From the NCBI RefSeq assembly GCF_030762805.1, contig NZ_CP129113.1, forward strand, positions 2,666,538 to 2,730,537: a stretch of DNA of 64,000 nt. Reading direction: 5' to 3'. Below, one piece after another: positions 16,376 to 25,656 of the stretch; the first letter of the stretch is position 1, and every line of letters starts with the position of its first letter. The notes under the pieces are model-generated. The model worked only from the letters and a program-made list of their open reading frames with translations. It had not been told where the DNA came from and searched no databases. Both the position numbers and the translations under genes were made by a program. The stretch comes from Aciduricibacillus chroicocephali. GTDB taxonomy: Bacteria > Bacillota > Bacilli > Bacillales > Amphibacillaceae.

Positions 16376-17158
16376 TTATTTCACCAGCTGACCGCGTTCA
16401 TTGAAAAATGTCTTATAGCCGAACAGGACAAAAATGATGACAGAAAGCGCTACAGCTCCAGCGATGCCGAGCATGATTGCAATTTGATATTCAATTGAAA
16501 CGAGTGGTGAAGCACCCCCGAGGATCTGACCAGTCATCATCCCAGGCAAAAAGACGATACCCATGCCGACCATATTGTTGATTGTCGGCATCATCGCCGA
16601 GTCGAATGCACGGTTGGCGATGTCCTTCGTCGCTTCTTTCGGTGTCGCACCAAGCATGAGGGCACCTTCAACTAGCGATTTTCGTGACTCCATTTCATTC
16701 ATAAATGTATTCACGCCAAGTGTGATGCCAGTCATCGAGTTACCAACAATCATACCGGCGATTGGAATGACATACGTAGGTTTGTACCACGGTGAAAGGC
16801 CAATAACGACTAGGAGGAAGTAGGCGATGCTGAACAGAGTACCAGCAAGCATCGAGATGGCGATGAGATTTTTCATCGGTTTGCTCAAATCATACTTCAG
16901 CCGCTTGAAAATCGTATAGATTGCAAAACTCACCATAACGGCTAGAATGCCAATTGTATACCAGGGATTTGCATTTTTAAAAACATATTCAAGGATGTAT
17001 CCGACAATTACAAGCTGTACAGACATGCGCAGGGTGGAGATGATGATTTCACGTTCACGGTTGATTCCGCGCCAGCGTACAATTGCAATCAAAATAAGGA
17101 TAAACAAATAAGCTGCAGCTAAGCGCCACCATTCAATATTGATCAGTTCCGATTTCAT
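16376..17158 (-). CDS. fetB: FetB-type (UPF0014) ABC permease, iron export
   Basis: This 260-residue membrane protein has about seven membrane segments. The segments VIPIAGMIVGNSMTGITLGV and LMLGATPKEATKDIANRAF (permease coupling region), followed by MMPTINNMVGMGIVFLPGMM, identify the UPF0014/FetB family, whose Escherichia coli member exports iron and protects against peroxide stress. It overlaps fetA by 4 bases and is its transmembrane partner. Function as an iron exporter is by homology; other divalent metals are possible. Confidence 0.92.
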   Translation of the reverse strand: MKSELINIEWWRLAAAYLFILILIAIVRWRGINREREIIISTLRMSVQLVIVGYILEYVFKNANPWYTIGILAVMVSFAIYTIFKRLKYDLSKPMKNLIAISMLAGTLFSIAYFLLVVIGLSPWYKPTYVIPIAGMIVGNSMTGITLGVNTFMNEMESRKSLVEGALMLGATPKEATKDIANRAFDSAMMPTINNMVGMGIVFLPGMMTGQILGGASPLVSIEYQIAIMLGIAGAVALSVIIFVLFGYKTFFNERGQLVK

Positions 17159-17802
17159 CTATTCACCCCTCCTGCCTGAACAACTTTTCCCGCTTCCAAC
17201 TTGACGACATATTCGCCAAATGCATCAACAATTGCTTGAGCATGGGTTACCATGATGACACTCTGGCCATTTTCTCTGAACTTGGCAAGGACATCGTGCA
17301 TAATGTCGTGAGCAGTATCCTCATCTAGCGCAGAAGTTGGCTCATCCAACAGAAGTGCCTTTGGTGATAGAAGCAACACACGTGCAAAGGCAAGACGCTG
17401 CTTCTCGCCTCCGGACAAATCATCCGCATCGTCGTCGAGGCTCTTATTAAGCCGTACGACCTCAAGCGAACGCTTCATCTCCTCATCTGTCGCCGGATCT
17501 GCACCTGCGTATTTGCGTCCAATATTCAAATTCTCTCTAATTGTTCCATCAAAAATAGATGGGGTCTGTTGGAGCATGGTGACCTCACGCCGTAACTGTA
17601 CGAGGTCCATCTTACTTAAAGCATCCCCATCAGCATAAACTTCTCCAGAATCTGGGCTAATCATGCCGTTTAGAAGCTTCATCAATGTTGTCTTACCGCT
17701 CCCGCTCTTCCCAATAATGCAGACAACCTTGTCTCCGGGAATCTTCAAGTTTTCAATATCAAGTATTTGCTTGTATTTCACATTTTCCAAACGAAATTCC
17801 AA
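17155..17802 (-). CDS. fetA: FetA-type ABC transporter ATP-binding protein
   Basis: This is a 215-residue ABC ATPase. Walker A is GKSGSGKTT (31-39), the Q-loop is around LQQTPSIFDG (77-86), the signature is LSGGEKQR (129-136), Walker B is LLLDEP (150-155) and the switch His is in VTHAQ. It is paired with and overlaps the UPF0014 permease, which makes it FetA. The start is TTG at 17802 with AAGGAGG 11 bases upstream, slightly long spacing. No separate promoter or regulator site was evident. Confidence 0.92.
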   Translation of the reverse strand: MEFRLENVKYKQILDIENLKIPGDKVVCIIGKSGSGKTTLMKLLNGMISPDSGEVYADGDALSKMDLVQLRREVTMLQQTPSIFDGTIRENLNIGRKYAGADPATDEEMKRSLEVVRLNKSLDDDADDLSGGEKQRLAFARVLLLSPKALLLDEPTSALDEDTAHDIMHDVLAKFRENGQSVIMVTHAQAIVDAFGEYVVKLEAGKVVQAGGVNR

Positions 17803-17890
17803 TACTTATCCAGCCTCCTTCTGTTTAAAGTTCGACAGGCGATCTGTTGCCATTCATATCTCTTACCCGGACACCAATTAAGCAAAACGA

Positions 17891-17930
17891 AAGGGCAGAC
17901 AGACAGCAAAAATACTATCTGACTGCCCTG
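17891..17930 (-). terminator. Stem-loop after the hybrid kinase gene
   Basis: AGGGCAG-CAGACAG pairs with CTATCTGACTGCCCT around an A-rich loop, about 20 bases past the kinase stop. The minus-strand 3' side is T-rich but interrupted, so strength is uncertain. Confidence 0.6.
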
Positions 17931-17951
17931 TGGCGATATGAGACTCAACCC

Positions 17952-20768
17952 TTATTGTGCACTCTCAGTTTCCAAGAATACTTCAAGCGTTTCTTCGAGC
18001 TCAGAAGGGTGACACGGCATCGTCAAATAGTGCTCAATTCCATAAGCTCTTACCTTTTCCTCATCTAGGTCTGGCGTACTTAAGACGACTAGTGGAGTAT
18101 GTTCTGTCTGTTCATTGCTCTTCAGCACCCGAACCAATTCCCATCCATTAACTTCATCGTCAGTAGAAAAGTCAATGAGTACACCGTCTAACTGCAAATT
18201 CGTCTTTTGTACATCTTCACAGAAGTGCAGCGGATTGCAATAATGGATAATTGGGAACCCCTTTGATTTCAGTTGTTCCGAAATTATCATTGCCACATTT
18301 GGTTCATCCTCAATAATGGCTACTTTGCCTTTAGTCGTTTGCCACTCGGCATGCTTCTTCTCCAATGGCAAAGTAAAACTTACAGTTGTCCCGATTCCTT
18401 CTTCGGATTCGATCCATATTTCACCCTTATGATCACCAATAATTTCACGGGAAATTGCAAGCCCCAGACCGGTTCCTCCTACTTTTCTCTGTTCACTATT
18501 ATCGACACGATGAAATTTTGTAAACAGTTTTTTTAGTTCAGATTCAGGAATACCCATGCCATGGTCAAGGATTTGTATAAGAATATGATCCTCGTTTCCG
18601 ACGAGTCTGATCTCGACTTCTCCACCACCAGGTGAAAACTTCATTGCATTACCAACGAGATTTGTAAACACTTGTTCAATCCGTCCTGCATCACCGAGGA
18701 TGCTGTCATGTATAGTTTCATCTATTATACGGATTTTATGATTCTGATCAGCACAGAATCGGGCGAGGACATCAATTACAAGCTCACTCAAACGGACCGG
18801 TTCCATTTGATAATCTTGCTTACCGGCTTCCATACGCTGAATATCCAGGAAGTTATCAATGAGATTTGTCAGCCTTTTCGCTTCTCGATGAATCGTCTCA
18901 AGATACTTATGGCGCCGTTCCACTTTTAGATCTTTCGTCAATAGAAGTTCAGTAAAGCCGAGCACACTAGATAGTGGTGTGCGTAGTTCATGACTTACTG
19001 TGCTGACAAGCTCTGATTTCATACGGTCAATTTCATGTTCTTTCGTTATATCACGGTGAACGAGAAGGGTGCGGACACGCTTTCCAGCTCTGTATACTGG
19101 AGAAGCATACACTGCCATATGCCTGTCACCGATTTCATAATGGAAGGACTTATCTTCCATCTCCGGATAGTCGACTGCCTCTGCAAAATAAGCTGCAAGT
19201 TCCTCAGGCTGTTCACACTGCTTTAGGAAAATATCAGTCCACTCTCTATAAGAGATCTTTTGGCGGTTTCTCCATTCTGCAAATCCTTCGCACGACACGT
19301 ACTTTTCCAAAGTCTCATTGTATTGAAGCATACTGCCATCCATATCAACTAGCTGGATACCTTCATTTATGTTCTGGACAATGTCCAAATTCAGAAGACG
19401 GGCCATTTCGACTTCTTCATACAGATAGATTCGTCCAATTGCAAGACCCATCCGGCTCATAAGACCCTTGATCTCATCAATTTCGTATTCAGAAAATGGC
19501 GTCCCAAGTCGAGTTGCGGCAAATACAGCGACAACCTCATGATCTGCATTCAAAACACTGCAATACAAATCGTAAGCATCAAATGCCTGTTCGGCAAAAC
19601 CAGTTTCTTCTGGGTTTGATGCACGTTTGATGACATACGCACTCTCTTCATGAAGACGTATCCAATTCACATTGTTCCCTGTTTCCACTAGGGTATCAAC
19701 AACTTGCCTTGTTACATTGCTGCTCGCATAAACTTTTTCCTCTTTGAACCAGAAAATACTGCGATCAAAAGGAAACTGTGCATTCAGGAAGTCTAAAAAG
19801 ATTTTGCAGAGCTCGTTTTTATCCAGTGTAAAAGTCAAATGATGATTCAATTTATTCAGACGTTCCAGTGAATCATTTGCCGTTTTAACGCGGCAAAGGC
19901 TCTCCTCGATTTTTGTCTGCTGTTCCTCTAGCTCCCCTTGCTGGGCCATAAGCTCCTCATTATGTGCCATCAGATCTTCCTCTTTAGCACGAATCGTTTC
20001 AACCATCTTTCGGAATGAGTGTGTCAGACGTCCAATTTCGTCATCTGTCTTACGCTTTGGCAGCTGTACAGCATTGCCCATTGCTATCTGTTCAGTGGCC
20101 TTCTCCAGCTCCTCAATTGGACGGATGATTCGGTTTATGATGACTCCTACAAGGGGCAATAATAGAAGCAAGAACCCAGCAGAAAACATACTGGAGATAA
20201 TTGTGTCTTTTCTTGATTTTTCAAGTCTCTCTGCTTCAAGGGCATGAATATGCTTATGGTATTGATCTTTAAAATTTGCTGTACTCTTCAATTCTCCATT
20301 GATCACTGAGCCTGCATAATCTTTGTGAATTGCCTCAACTGCTTCTGCATCTCCGGCCTTCATACTCTTAACTGTCGTTGGAAGAATATCATCCCGATAT
20401 TTTATATAAAAACTCTCAAGTCTGTTGATGAACTTCCTTTCCTTACTGTTCAAGTCCAGCTCTTTAAAGTCAGTGATCTGATGTCCCAACTTTACAATAT
20501 CCTGGTCTAACATAAGCTTCTCTGTTCCGCTATTAAAAGCAACATAGCCGCGCCCGCGGAGAATCATACTGTTCAGCGTCGAGTCGATAGCTTCAACAAC
20601 TTCATAATGCTCTTTTAACTCGTCACCCTTCTTGGCAAATTTTCCCTGCTGATGCTCTATATATGAATAATAAATGACTGATGTTGCAATTAATGCAAGG
20701 AATACAGAGATGACGGTTGCCAAATAGCGCAATCGGATACTTTCTTCAATTTTACTGTTTTTCATCAT
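17952..20768 (-). CDS. Hybrid sensor histidine kinase with degenerate C-terminal receiver
   Basis: This 938-residue membrane kinase has TM1 (about 14-35), an extracytoplasmic helical sensor (36-190, CHASE3-like), TM2 (about 193-214), HAMP (215-265), coiled coil (266-305), a GAF-like domain (305-450), a PAS-like domain (455-580), HisKA with phospho-accepting H593 in VSHELRTP, HATPase_c (N box about 701-712, GGTGLGL 764-770) and a receiver domain from 813. The receiver keeps the acidic pair and D866, but the usual conserved Lys-Pro is M917-P, so it may be impaired or constitutive. It overlaps the stand-alone receiver gene by 4 bases and is the last gene of a three-gene signalling operon. The signal is unknown. 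Confidence 0.92.
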   Translation of the reverse strand: MMKNSKIEESIRLRYLATVISVFLALIATSVIYYSYIEHQQGKFAKKGDELKEHYEVVEAIDSTLNSMILRGRGYVAFNSGTEKLMLDQDIVKLGHQITDFKELDLNSKERKFINRLESFYIKYRDDILPTTVKSMKAGDAEAVEAIHKDYAGSVINGELKSTANFKDQYHKHIHALEAERLEKSRKDTIISSMFSAGFLLLLLPLVGVIINRIIRPIEELEKATEQIAMGNAVQLPKRKTDDEIGRLTHSFRKMVETIRAKEEDLMAHNEELMAQQGELEEQQTKIEESLCRVKTANDSLERLNKLNHHLTFTLDKNELCKIFLDFLNAQFPFDRSIFWFKEEKVYASSNVTRQVVDTLVETGNNVNWIRLHEESAYVIKRASNPEETGFAEQAFDAYDLYCSVLNADHEVVAVFAATRLGTPFSEYEIDEIKGLMSRMGLAIGRIYLYEEVEMARLLNLDIVQNINEGIQLVDMDGSMLQYNETLEKYVSCEGFAEWRNRQKISYREWTDIFLKQCEQPEELAAYFAEAVDYPEMEDKSFHYEIGDRHMAVYASPVYRAGKRVRTLLVHRDITKEHEIDRMKSELVSTVSHELRTPLSSVLGFTELLLTKDLKVERRHKYLETIHREAKRLTNLIDNFLDIQRMEAGKQDYQMEPVRLSELVIDVLARFCADQNHKIRIIDETIHDSILGDAGRIEQVFTNLVGNAMKFSPGGGEVEIRLVGNEDHILIQILDHGMGIPESELKKLFTKFHRVDNSEQRKVGGTGLGLAISREIIGDHKGEIWIESEEGIGTTVSFTLPLEKKHAEWQTTKGKVAIIEDEPNVAMIISEQLKSKGFPIIHYCNPLHFCEDVQKTNLQLDGVLIDFSTDDEVNGWELVRVLKSNEQTEHTPLVVLSTPDLDEEKVRAYGIEHYLTMPCHPSELEETLEVFLETESAQ

Positions 20769-21124
20769 CCGATAATTTCCTTTACATAACCCATCAGTTC
20801 AATTGGACTGAAAGGCTTGGACATCATATGGCCGGCTCCCGCAGCCCGCATTTTCTCTTTATCTTTCTCTTGTGTTTTCGCGGTCAGCATAAGAACTTCG
20901 AGTTTTTCTTTTCTTTCTGCTGAAAGTTTTTCCAACACTTCAATCCCAGTCATCTGTGGCATCATATAATCAAGAATAACGAGATCATAATTGCCTGTCT
21001 CAAGTTTTTGAAGTGCTGCTACCCCATCTTCCGCCTCATCAACGACATAGCCGAAATCCTCGATCGTATCCGTTATTAGCATACGCAGTATTTCCTCATC
21101 ATCTGCGATTAGAATGCTCTTCAT
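20765..21124 (-). CDS. Stand-alone response-regulator receiver (CheY/Spo0F-like)
   Basis: This 119-residue receiver has no output domain. The acidic pair D8-D9, the phospho-acceptor D52 in VILDYMMP, the switch Thr in MLTAKT and K103 in MSKPFSP are all present, so it should be a competent phospho-relay protein. It lies between a Hpt-containing diguanylate cyclase gene and the hybrid kinase gene; with the Hpt domain next door it could shuttle phosphate between them. The gene overlaps the kinase start by 4 bases. Confidence 0.93.
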   Translation of the reverse strand: MKSILIADDEEILRMLITDTIEDFGYVVDEAEDGVAALQKLETGNYDLVILDYMMPQMTGIEVLEKLSAERKEKLEVLMLTAKTQEKDKEKMRAAGAGHMMSKPFSPIELMGYVKEIIG

Positions 21125-21221
21125 ATTGTTTTTTCCCTTCTCGTCAAATTCCCCTTGGAACCCAAAGATTTTGCAGTCTTCGAATACCAGAAAGCCTTCT
21201 ATAATAGAACCTTACTGCAGA

Positions 21222-22892
21222 TCAAAGAAGCATACGCTGGGCAAGTCTGTCCATGCGAGCAATAACCTCAAGAACATTGAATGGCTTGAACAAATAGTCA
21301 TCCGCGCCTTTCTCAAGCGCCTGAACAATGTTATGCTCATCCGATCTGGCCGACAGCATGGAAACGACAATATTCTTATCCGGGTAGTCATCTCGGATTT
21401 TCGTCAGAACTTCAATTCCATCCAACTTCGGCATCATGCCGTCCAGCAGGATTATGTACTGATCCTTTGGACTGTACCATCCACTATTCAGAAACTCCTC
21501 GCCATCGGCATAAGCATGAACCTGTACTTCCATATACTCATGGCTCTTCCAAGTGCTGAAGCCTTTTTCAAGAATTGTCCGCACGAATTCATCGTCATCA
21601 ACGATAACCAAATGAAGGGTACGAAGATTGTTCTGCTGTTCCAGCTGATTATGGAGGGTTACTTGGTTCCGTCCGCAAGCCTTGCTTTTGTATAGCGCCT
21701 GATCTGCCTTTTCAAGTAGATCATCCTTTGATTCATCAGGACTTTCTGTTGCCGCAATGCCTGCTGAGAACGTGCATTGGAATTCGACTCCCTGTTCCTC
21801 CGCTGTAAACACTTCAGCCGCAAATGCTTCACGCATTTGCTCTACAAGCCTGAATGCCTCGGCTTCTCCTGTTTCGCTCAAACTAATGACGAACTCCTCG
21901 CCTCCAAAGCGGAAAATTTTATCCTGTTCGCGAGTCAGTGATGTACACACACTTACAAGCCCTTTTAAGACCTGATCTCCAGTCAGATGTCCGTATGTAT
22001 CATTCACGCTCTTAAAATGATCAACATCGAGCATAACAAGAGTAAAGGTCCGGCCCTCTCTCTTGTAGGAATCCATTTGCTGGTCAAGTGTTCTATTCAT
22101 ATGTTTGCGATTGAGCGCACCTGTCAGTTCGTCAATCGTTGTAATTCTCTCAATGTCCTTCTGCCAGGTGAATCGATTCCTCATATATACTTTGAACAGT
22201 TTCATATCGAGCGGTTTGACAAAGTAGCCGCTAGCACCAATTTCATAAGATTCAATTTCATATTGAACTCCTGAATCAAACCCCGTAAAGACGATTGGTG
22301 TCATATTCATCCGCAAAACAGAAACGAAGGAGAGCAGACTCTCCTCTCCCATATCGAAAGCCATTCTAAAATCACAGATGACAAAACCAGGACGGGTCCT
22401 GTAAAACATTTCCACCCCTTTATCCATTGCTATAGCGATTAGGACGACATAACCTTCATTTTCAAGCTCTTCCTTTAGTTTGCTTGAGAACTCAAGACTC
22501 GAATCGATGATAAGGATGATTCTCCCATCAGTGTCCGTATCTGATATGGACGTTTGCTGTCGCCCACTCGGAGCTTTCCGTGCAAACAGGTCATTCTCCT
22601 CCTGCCATTCAGCAATCAGGCCTTTTTCCATAATAAGCTGATCAATCAATGGACTGAGATAGAAAGCCCACTCCTCCGGCTGCCACAGCTTAACACCTTC
22701 AGCCGATAATGATTCAAGCAAGCTTCCCGAAATTCGAGATAAGTCCTCTAGTCCAATCGTGCCTGCCGTCCCTTTTATTCTATGGAGAAAGGCGTATATT
22801 TCTTTTTCCGTTATTTCCGGCTGCCCGCTCCATTTTTGAATTACCATATCCATCTGCTCGATAAGCATGTTCGCATACTTTTTCCTGAACAA
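21222..22892 (-). CDS. Hpt-receiver-GGDEF-receiver protein, candidate phospho-controlled diguanylate cyclase
   Basis: This is a 556-residue protein. TTG at 22892 was chosen because AGGAGG stands 8 bases upstream; a longer frame to 22955 lacks such a site. Domains in order are Hpt with H37 in HRIKGTAG, receiver 1 (about 125-245, D174, K226), GGDEF (about 250-420) and receiver 2 (about 426-556, D484, K536). The active site is GGEEF (330-334), an allowed variant, and an RxxD product-inhibition site (R321, D324) sits exactly five residues ahead. All phospho-sites are intact. It should make cyclic-di-GMP under control of the neighbouring kinase and receiver. No EAL domain is present. Confidence 0.92.
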   Translation of the reverse strand: MFRKKYANMLIEQMDMVIQKWSGQPEITEKEIYAFLHRIKGTAGTIGLEDLSRISGSLLESLSAEGVKLWQPEEWAFYLSPLIDQLIMEKGLIAEWQEENDLFARKAPSGRQQTSISDTDTDGRIILIIDSSLEFSSKLKEELENEGYVVLIAIAMDKGVEMFYRTRPGFVICDFRMAFDMGEESLLSFVSVLRMNMTPIVFTGFDSGVQYEIESYEIGASGYFVKPLDMKLFKVYMRNRFTWQKDIERITTIDELTGALNRKHMNRTLDQQMDSYKREGRTFTLVMLDVDHFKSVNDTYGHLTGDQVLKGLVSVCTSLTREQDKIFRFGGEEFVISLSETGEAEAFRLVEQMREAFAAEVFTAEEQGVEFQCTFSAGIAATESPDESKDDLLEKADQALYKSKACGRNQVTLHNQLEQQNNLRTLHLVIVDDDEFVRTILEKGFSTWKSHEYMEVQVHAYADGEEFLNSGWYSPKDQYIILLDGMMPKLDGIEVLTKIRDDYPDKNIVVSMLSARSDEHNIVQALEKGADDYLFKPFNVLEVIARMDRLAQRMLL

Positions 22893-23164
22893 CGTAAAGA
22901 CCTCCTGCCATCCTCGCCTTTGGAAATTGACAAGCGATCGCAGTAACCATCGCAAGCATTCTTCCTCGGAAAAGACACTCTATATAAAATCCAGCTAATC
23001 AGATTTTGACCATACTTGCCTGCTTAGGACATGGTGATTTATCAGCCGCTCTTTTATATTTCCATACTGATATTATAGCAATTATCAAGAATATTTGATG
23101 CTTCAATATACAAAATTCACCAATAATTCCCTATGAGAGAGGAATTATTGATGAATTTAAGTTT

Positions 23165-23178
23165 ATTTCCCGGGAAAT
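23165..23178. promoter_or_regulatory. Noc-binding site (NBS)
   Basis: ATTTCCCGGGAAAT is a perfect 14-bp palindrome equal to the consensus bound by the nucleoid occlusion protein Noc in Bacillus subtilis; noc itself is at 55695. It lies in the 326-base gap 22893-23218, which otherwise is AT-rich with no gene. Confidence 0.8.
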
Positions 23179-23218
23179 ATGTCGAATATAGGGAAATAGT
23201 TTAATAGTCTTTCATGAG

Positions 23219-23509
23219 TCACTCACTATCTCCGTAAAGGAAATCAAAATAAGTTGCTGTCTCAAAATCCTTCTTCGTCAGCGCATTCTCACACCAGGTG
23301 AACAAGCTTAAAGTAACTTTGTTATAATTCACTTCAATAATAGGATGATGGTCCTTCGATTCAGAATAGATGGAAATCCCATTCACAAAGCCGATTGCTT
23401 TCGGAAAATCCGGAAATTCATACGTGCGTTCAATCTTCCCACCCGTTTTCTTCCAATCTCGCAAACGTTTCAGTTCGCTCGCAATATCTTCTGCATTCTG
23501 CTTTTTCAT
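23219..23509 (-). CDS. 4a-hydroxytetrahydrobiopterin dehydratase (PCD/DCoH family)
   Basis: This 96-residue pterin-4a-carbinolamine dehydratase starts at ATG 23509, with GGAGAAGGAGAG six bases ahead; a longer frame to 23584 would cross the terminator of the neighbouring ABC gene. The family signature is visible as E-S-K-D-H-H-P with NYNKVTLSLFTW and a following Asp in TKKDFETA. The enzyme recycles the oxidised pterin cofactor of aromatic amino acid hydroxylases, yet no hydroxylase gene is in the window. In many bacteria these proteins act in molybdopterin or unknown pathways. Confidence 0.9.
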   Translation of the reverse strand: MKKQNAEDIASELKRLRDWKKTGGKIERTYEFPDFPKAIGFVNGISIYSESKDHHPIIEVNYNKVTLSLFTWCENALTKKDFETATYFDFLYGDSE

Positions 23510-23568
23510 CTGAATCTCTCCTTCTCCTGATTGGCCCCAGTTTACCACTGCTTCTTCTATGGCACAAA

Positions 23569-23602
23569 AAAAAGACTGCTCCATCTTTGGAGCAGTCTTT
23601 TA
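23569..23602 (-). terminator. Intrinsic terminator of the ABC exporter gene
   Basis: AAAAGACTGCTCC (about 23571-23583) is perfectly matched by GGAGCAGTCTTTT (about 23590-23602). On the minus strand it is followed by eight T residues. It begins 2 bases after the stop codon. Confidence 0.9.
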
Positions 23603-23603
23603 A

Positions 23604-25319
23604 TCAGCGCATTTGAACGTTATGCAAGTTTGCAAAAATACCATTCTTCGCAAGCAGTTCCTCATGCGTTCCTTCTTCTGCAATTCCATCTTTCGTCACA
23701 ACAAGAATACGGTCCGCATTCTTAATTGTAGCCAGACGGTGGGCAATGACCAATGTCGTACGATTAACGGCTAGATCATTAAGCGCCTGTTGAATGATCA
23801 TTTCTGTCTCAGTATCAAGTGCTGAAGTTGCTTCATCCAGGATGAGAATAGGCGGGTTCTTCAAGAACATGCGGGCAATTGCAATTCGCTGTTTTTGCCC
23901 TCCGGAGAGTTTGAGTCCGCGTTCGCCAATCTCTGTTTCATAGCCGTTTGGCAAGTCTTTGATGAACTCTTCCATATGTGCCTTGCGTGCCGCTTCACGG
24001 ATTTCCTCATCTGTCGCATTCAGATTACCATAAGCGATATTCTCTTTCAATGTGCCTGCAAAAAGGAATACATCTTGTTGAACTATTCCGATCTGTTTAC
24101 GCAGAGAACTCTTTTTCAAGTCACGGATGTCTATTCCATCAATTCTGATATTGCCTTTATCGACATCATAAAATCTTGGAATTAGAGAACAGATTGTCGT
24201 CTTGCCGGCACCTGATGGCCCAACGAGCGCTACTGTTTCACCCGGTTTAATACCGATATTAATATCATTCAAAACCGGTTTGTGTGCGCGCTCATAACTG
24301 AAGGTAACGTTGTCGAACTTGATTTCACCATGCAAGTTGGCAACCTCTCTCGCATCCGGTTTATCCTTCACATCTGGAGTTACGTCAATCAATTCAGTGA
24401 AGCGACGGAATCCAGCCATACCTCTCGGATACATTTCAAGCAATGCGCTCACTTTCTCTATTGGACGGAATAGAACTTGAACATAGAGGACGAATCCAAC
24501 GAGTTCACCAGAGGAAAGTTTATTTGTGAATGTGAACCAGGAGCCGACAACAAGTACAACTAGTACGACTAGGCGCATCATCATATAGATGTTTGAATTA
24601 ACGAACGCCATCACTTTATATGCGCTCGCTTTTGCTTTTCGGAAACGATAGTTGTTTTTTGTAAAGCGCTTATTCTCATATGCTTCGTTTGTGAAGGACT
24701 GTACAACGCGCACACCAGATACGGAATCTTCAACTTGCGCATTGACGTCTGCAATGTCTTCATACATATGCTTCCAGGCACGGCTCATCCGTTTGTTTCC
24801 ATAAGAAATAAGCACGACCAGGATTGGAGCAACAATAAGAATAATAAGAGCAAGCTCGACATTTACTTTGAACATGATGATGAACGCACCAACGAATGTC
24901 ATAATGGCGATGAAGAAATCTTCCGGTCCATGGTGGGCAAGCTCACCAATATCAAAAAGATCATTCGTAAACCGGCTCATTATATGGCCCGTTTTCGTAT
25001 TGTCGAAGAAACGGAACGATTGCTTCTGAACGTGCTGGAACAATTCCTCCCGCATATCTGTTTCGATATTCAGCCCAAGCAAATGACCCCAGTACGTAAC
25101 AATATACTGCAGTGCCGTGCTAAGCAAGTAAATCAGGACCAGGAGGATCGCTACTGTCGTAATAAGATTCCAGTTCCCTTCAGGCAGCAATTTATCAATG
25201 AACCACTGTACCGCAAGCGGGAATGCGAGCTCCAGAAGTGCAACGATGATTGCACTTGTAAAGTCAATAATGAACAACCGCTTATGTGGCCGGTAATATG
25301 AGAAAAAACGTCGAATCAT
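23604..25319 (-). CDS. ABC exporter, fused permease and ATPase (multidrug/lipid type)
   Basis: This 571-residue half-transporter functions as a homodimer or heterodimer. ATG at 25319 was chosen since GGAAG lies 7 bases upstream. Six membrane segments occupy about 1-310 (the first in LFIIDFTSAIIVALLELAFP), followed by an ABC domain with Walker A GPSGAGKTT, a Q-loop in VQQDVFLF, signature LSGGQKQR, Walker B ILILDEATSALD and the switch His in IAHRLAT. It is of the Sav1866/YwjA class that exports drugs or lipid-like compounds. It stands alone, upstream of htrC and transcribed in the same direction. Substrate is unknown. Confidence 0.92.
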   Translation of the reverse strand: MIRRFFSYYRPHKRLFIIDFTSAIIVALLELAFPLAVQWFIDKLLPEGNWNLITTVAILLVLIYLLSTALQYIVTYWGHLLGLNIETDMREELFQHVQKQSFRFFDNTKTGHIMSRFTNDLFDIGELAHHGPEDFFIAIMTFVGAFIIMFKVNVELALIILIVAPILVVLISYGNKRMSRAWKHMYEDIADVNAQVEDSVSGVRVVQSFTNEAYENKRFTKNNYRFRKAKASAYKVMAFVNSNIYMMMRLVVLVVLVVGSWFTFTNKLSSGELVGFVLYVQVLFRPIEKVSALLEMYPRGMAGFRRFTELIDVTPDVKDKPDAREVANLHGEIKFDNVTFSYERAHKPVLNDINIGIKPGETVALVGPSGAGKTTICSLIPRFYDVDKGNIRIDGIDIRDLKKSSLRKQIGIVQQDVFLFAGTLKENIAYGNLNATDEEIREAARKAHMEEFIKDLPNGYETEIGERGLKLSGGQKQRIAIARMFLKNPPILILDEATSALDTETEMIIQQALNDLAVNRTTLVIAHRLATIKNADRILVVTKDGIAEEGTHEELLAKNGIFANLHNVQMR

Positions 25320-25598
25320 GATGGCACTTCCTTTCACTTTTATTATGTTCCGGCGTGAAATTTGGCATGCTTTCTTATTCTAAGTCGATTTCTGCCAAAT
25401 AGCAACCTGACTGCCCACAGCAAAAAGAGTCAAATCGTGGATGAATTCATCACTTCTCCCAAAGTTGTCCACAAAACTGTCCACATATGCACAAATGTTC
25501 CTGTTTATCTTGTATTATTTTTCCCTTCTGCCCCTATATATTGAAATGTACCTTATAATCCACATTTTGTGCATAACCTGAAATAAATGTGGATAAGA

Positions 25599-25640
25599 AA
25601 ACCCGGCATTGCGCTAAACTTGGCGCAAATGCCGGGTTGT
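25599..25640 (-). terminator. Intrinsic terminator of the wal/htrC operon
   Basis: AACCCGGCATT-GCGC pairs with GCGC-AAATGCCGGGTT over about 15 bp, followed on the minus strand by TTTTC. It sits about 20 bases past the htrC stop. The rest of the 337-base gap 25320-25656 shows nothing I can name. Confidence 0.85.
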
Positions 25641-25656
25641 CAACATGTTTATAATT

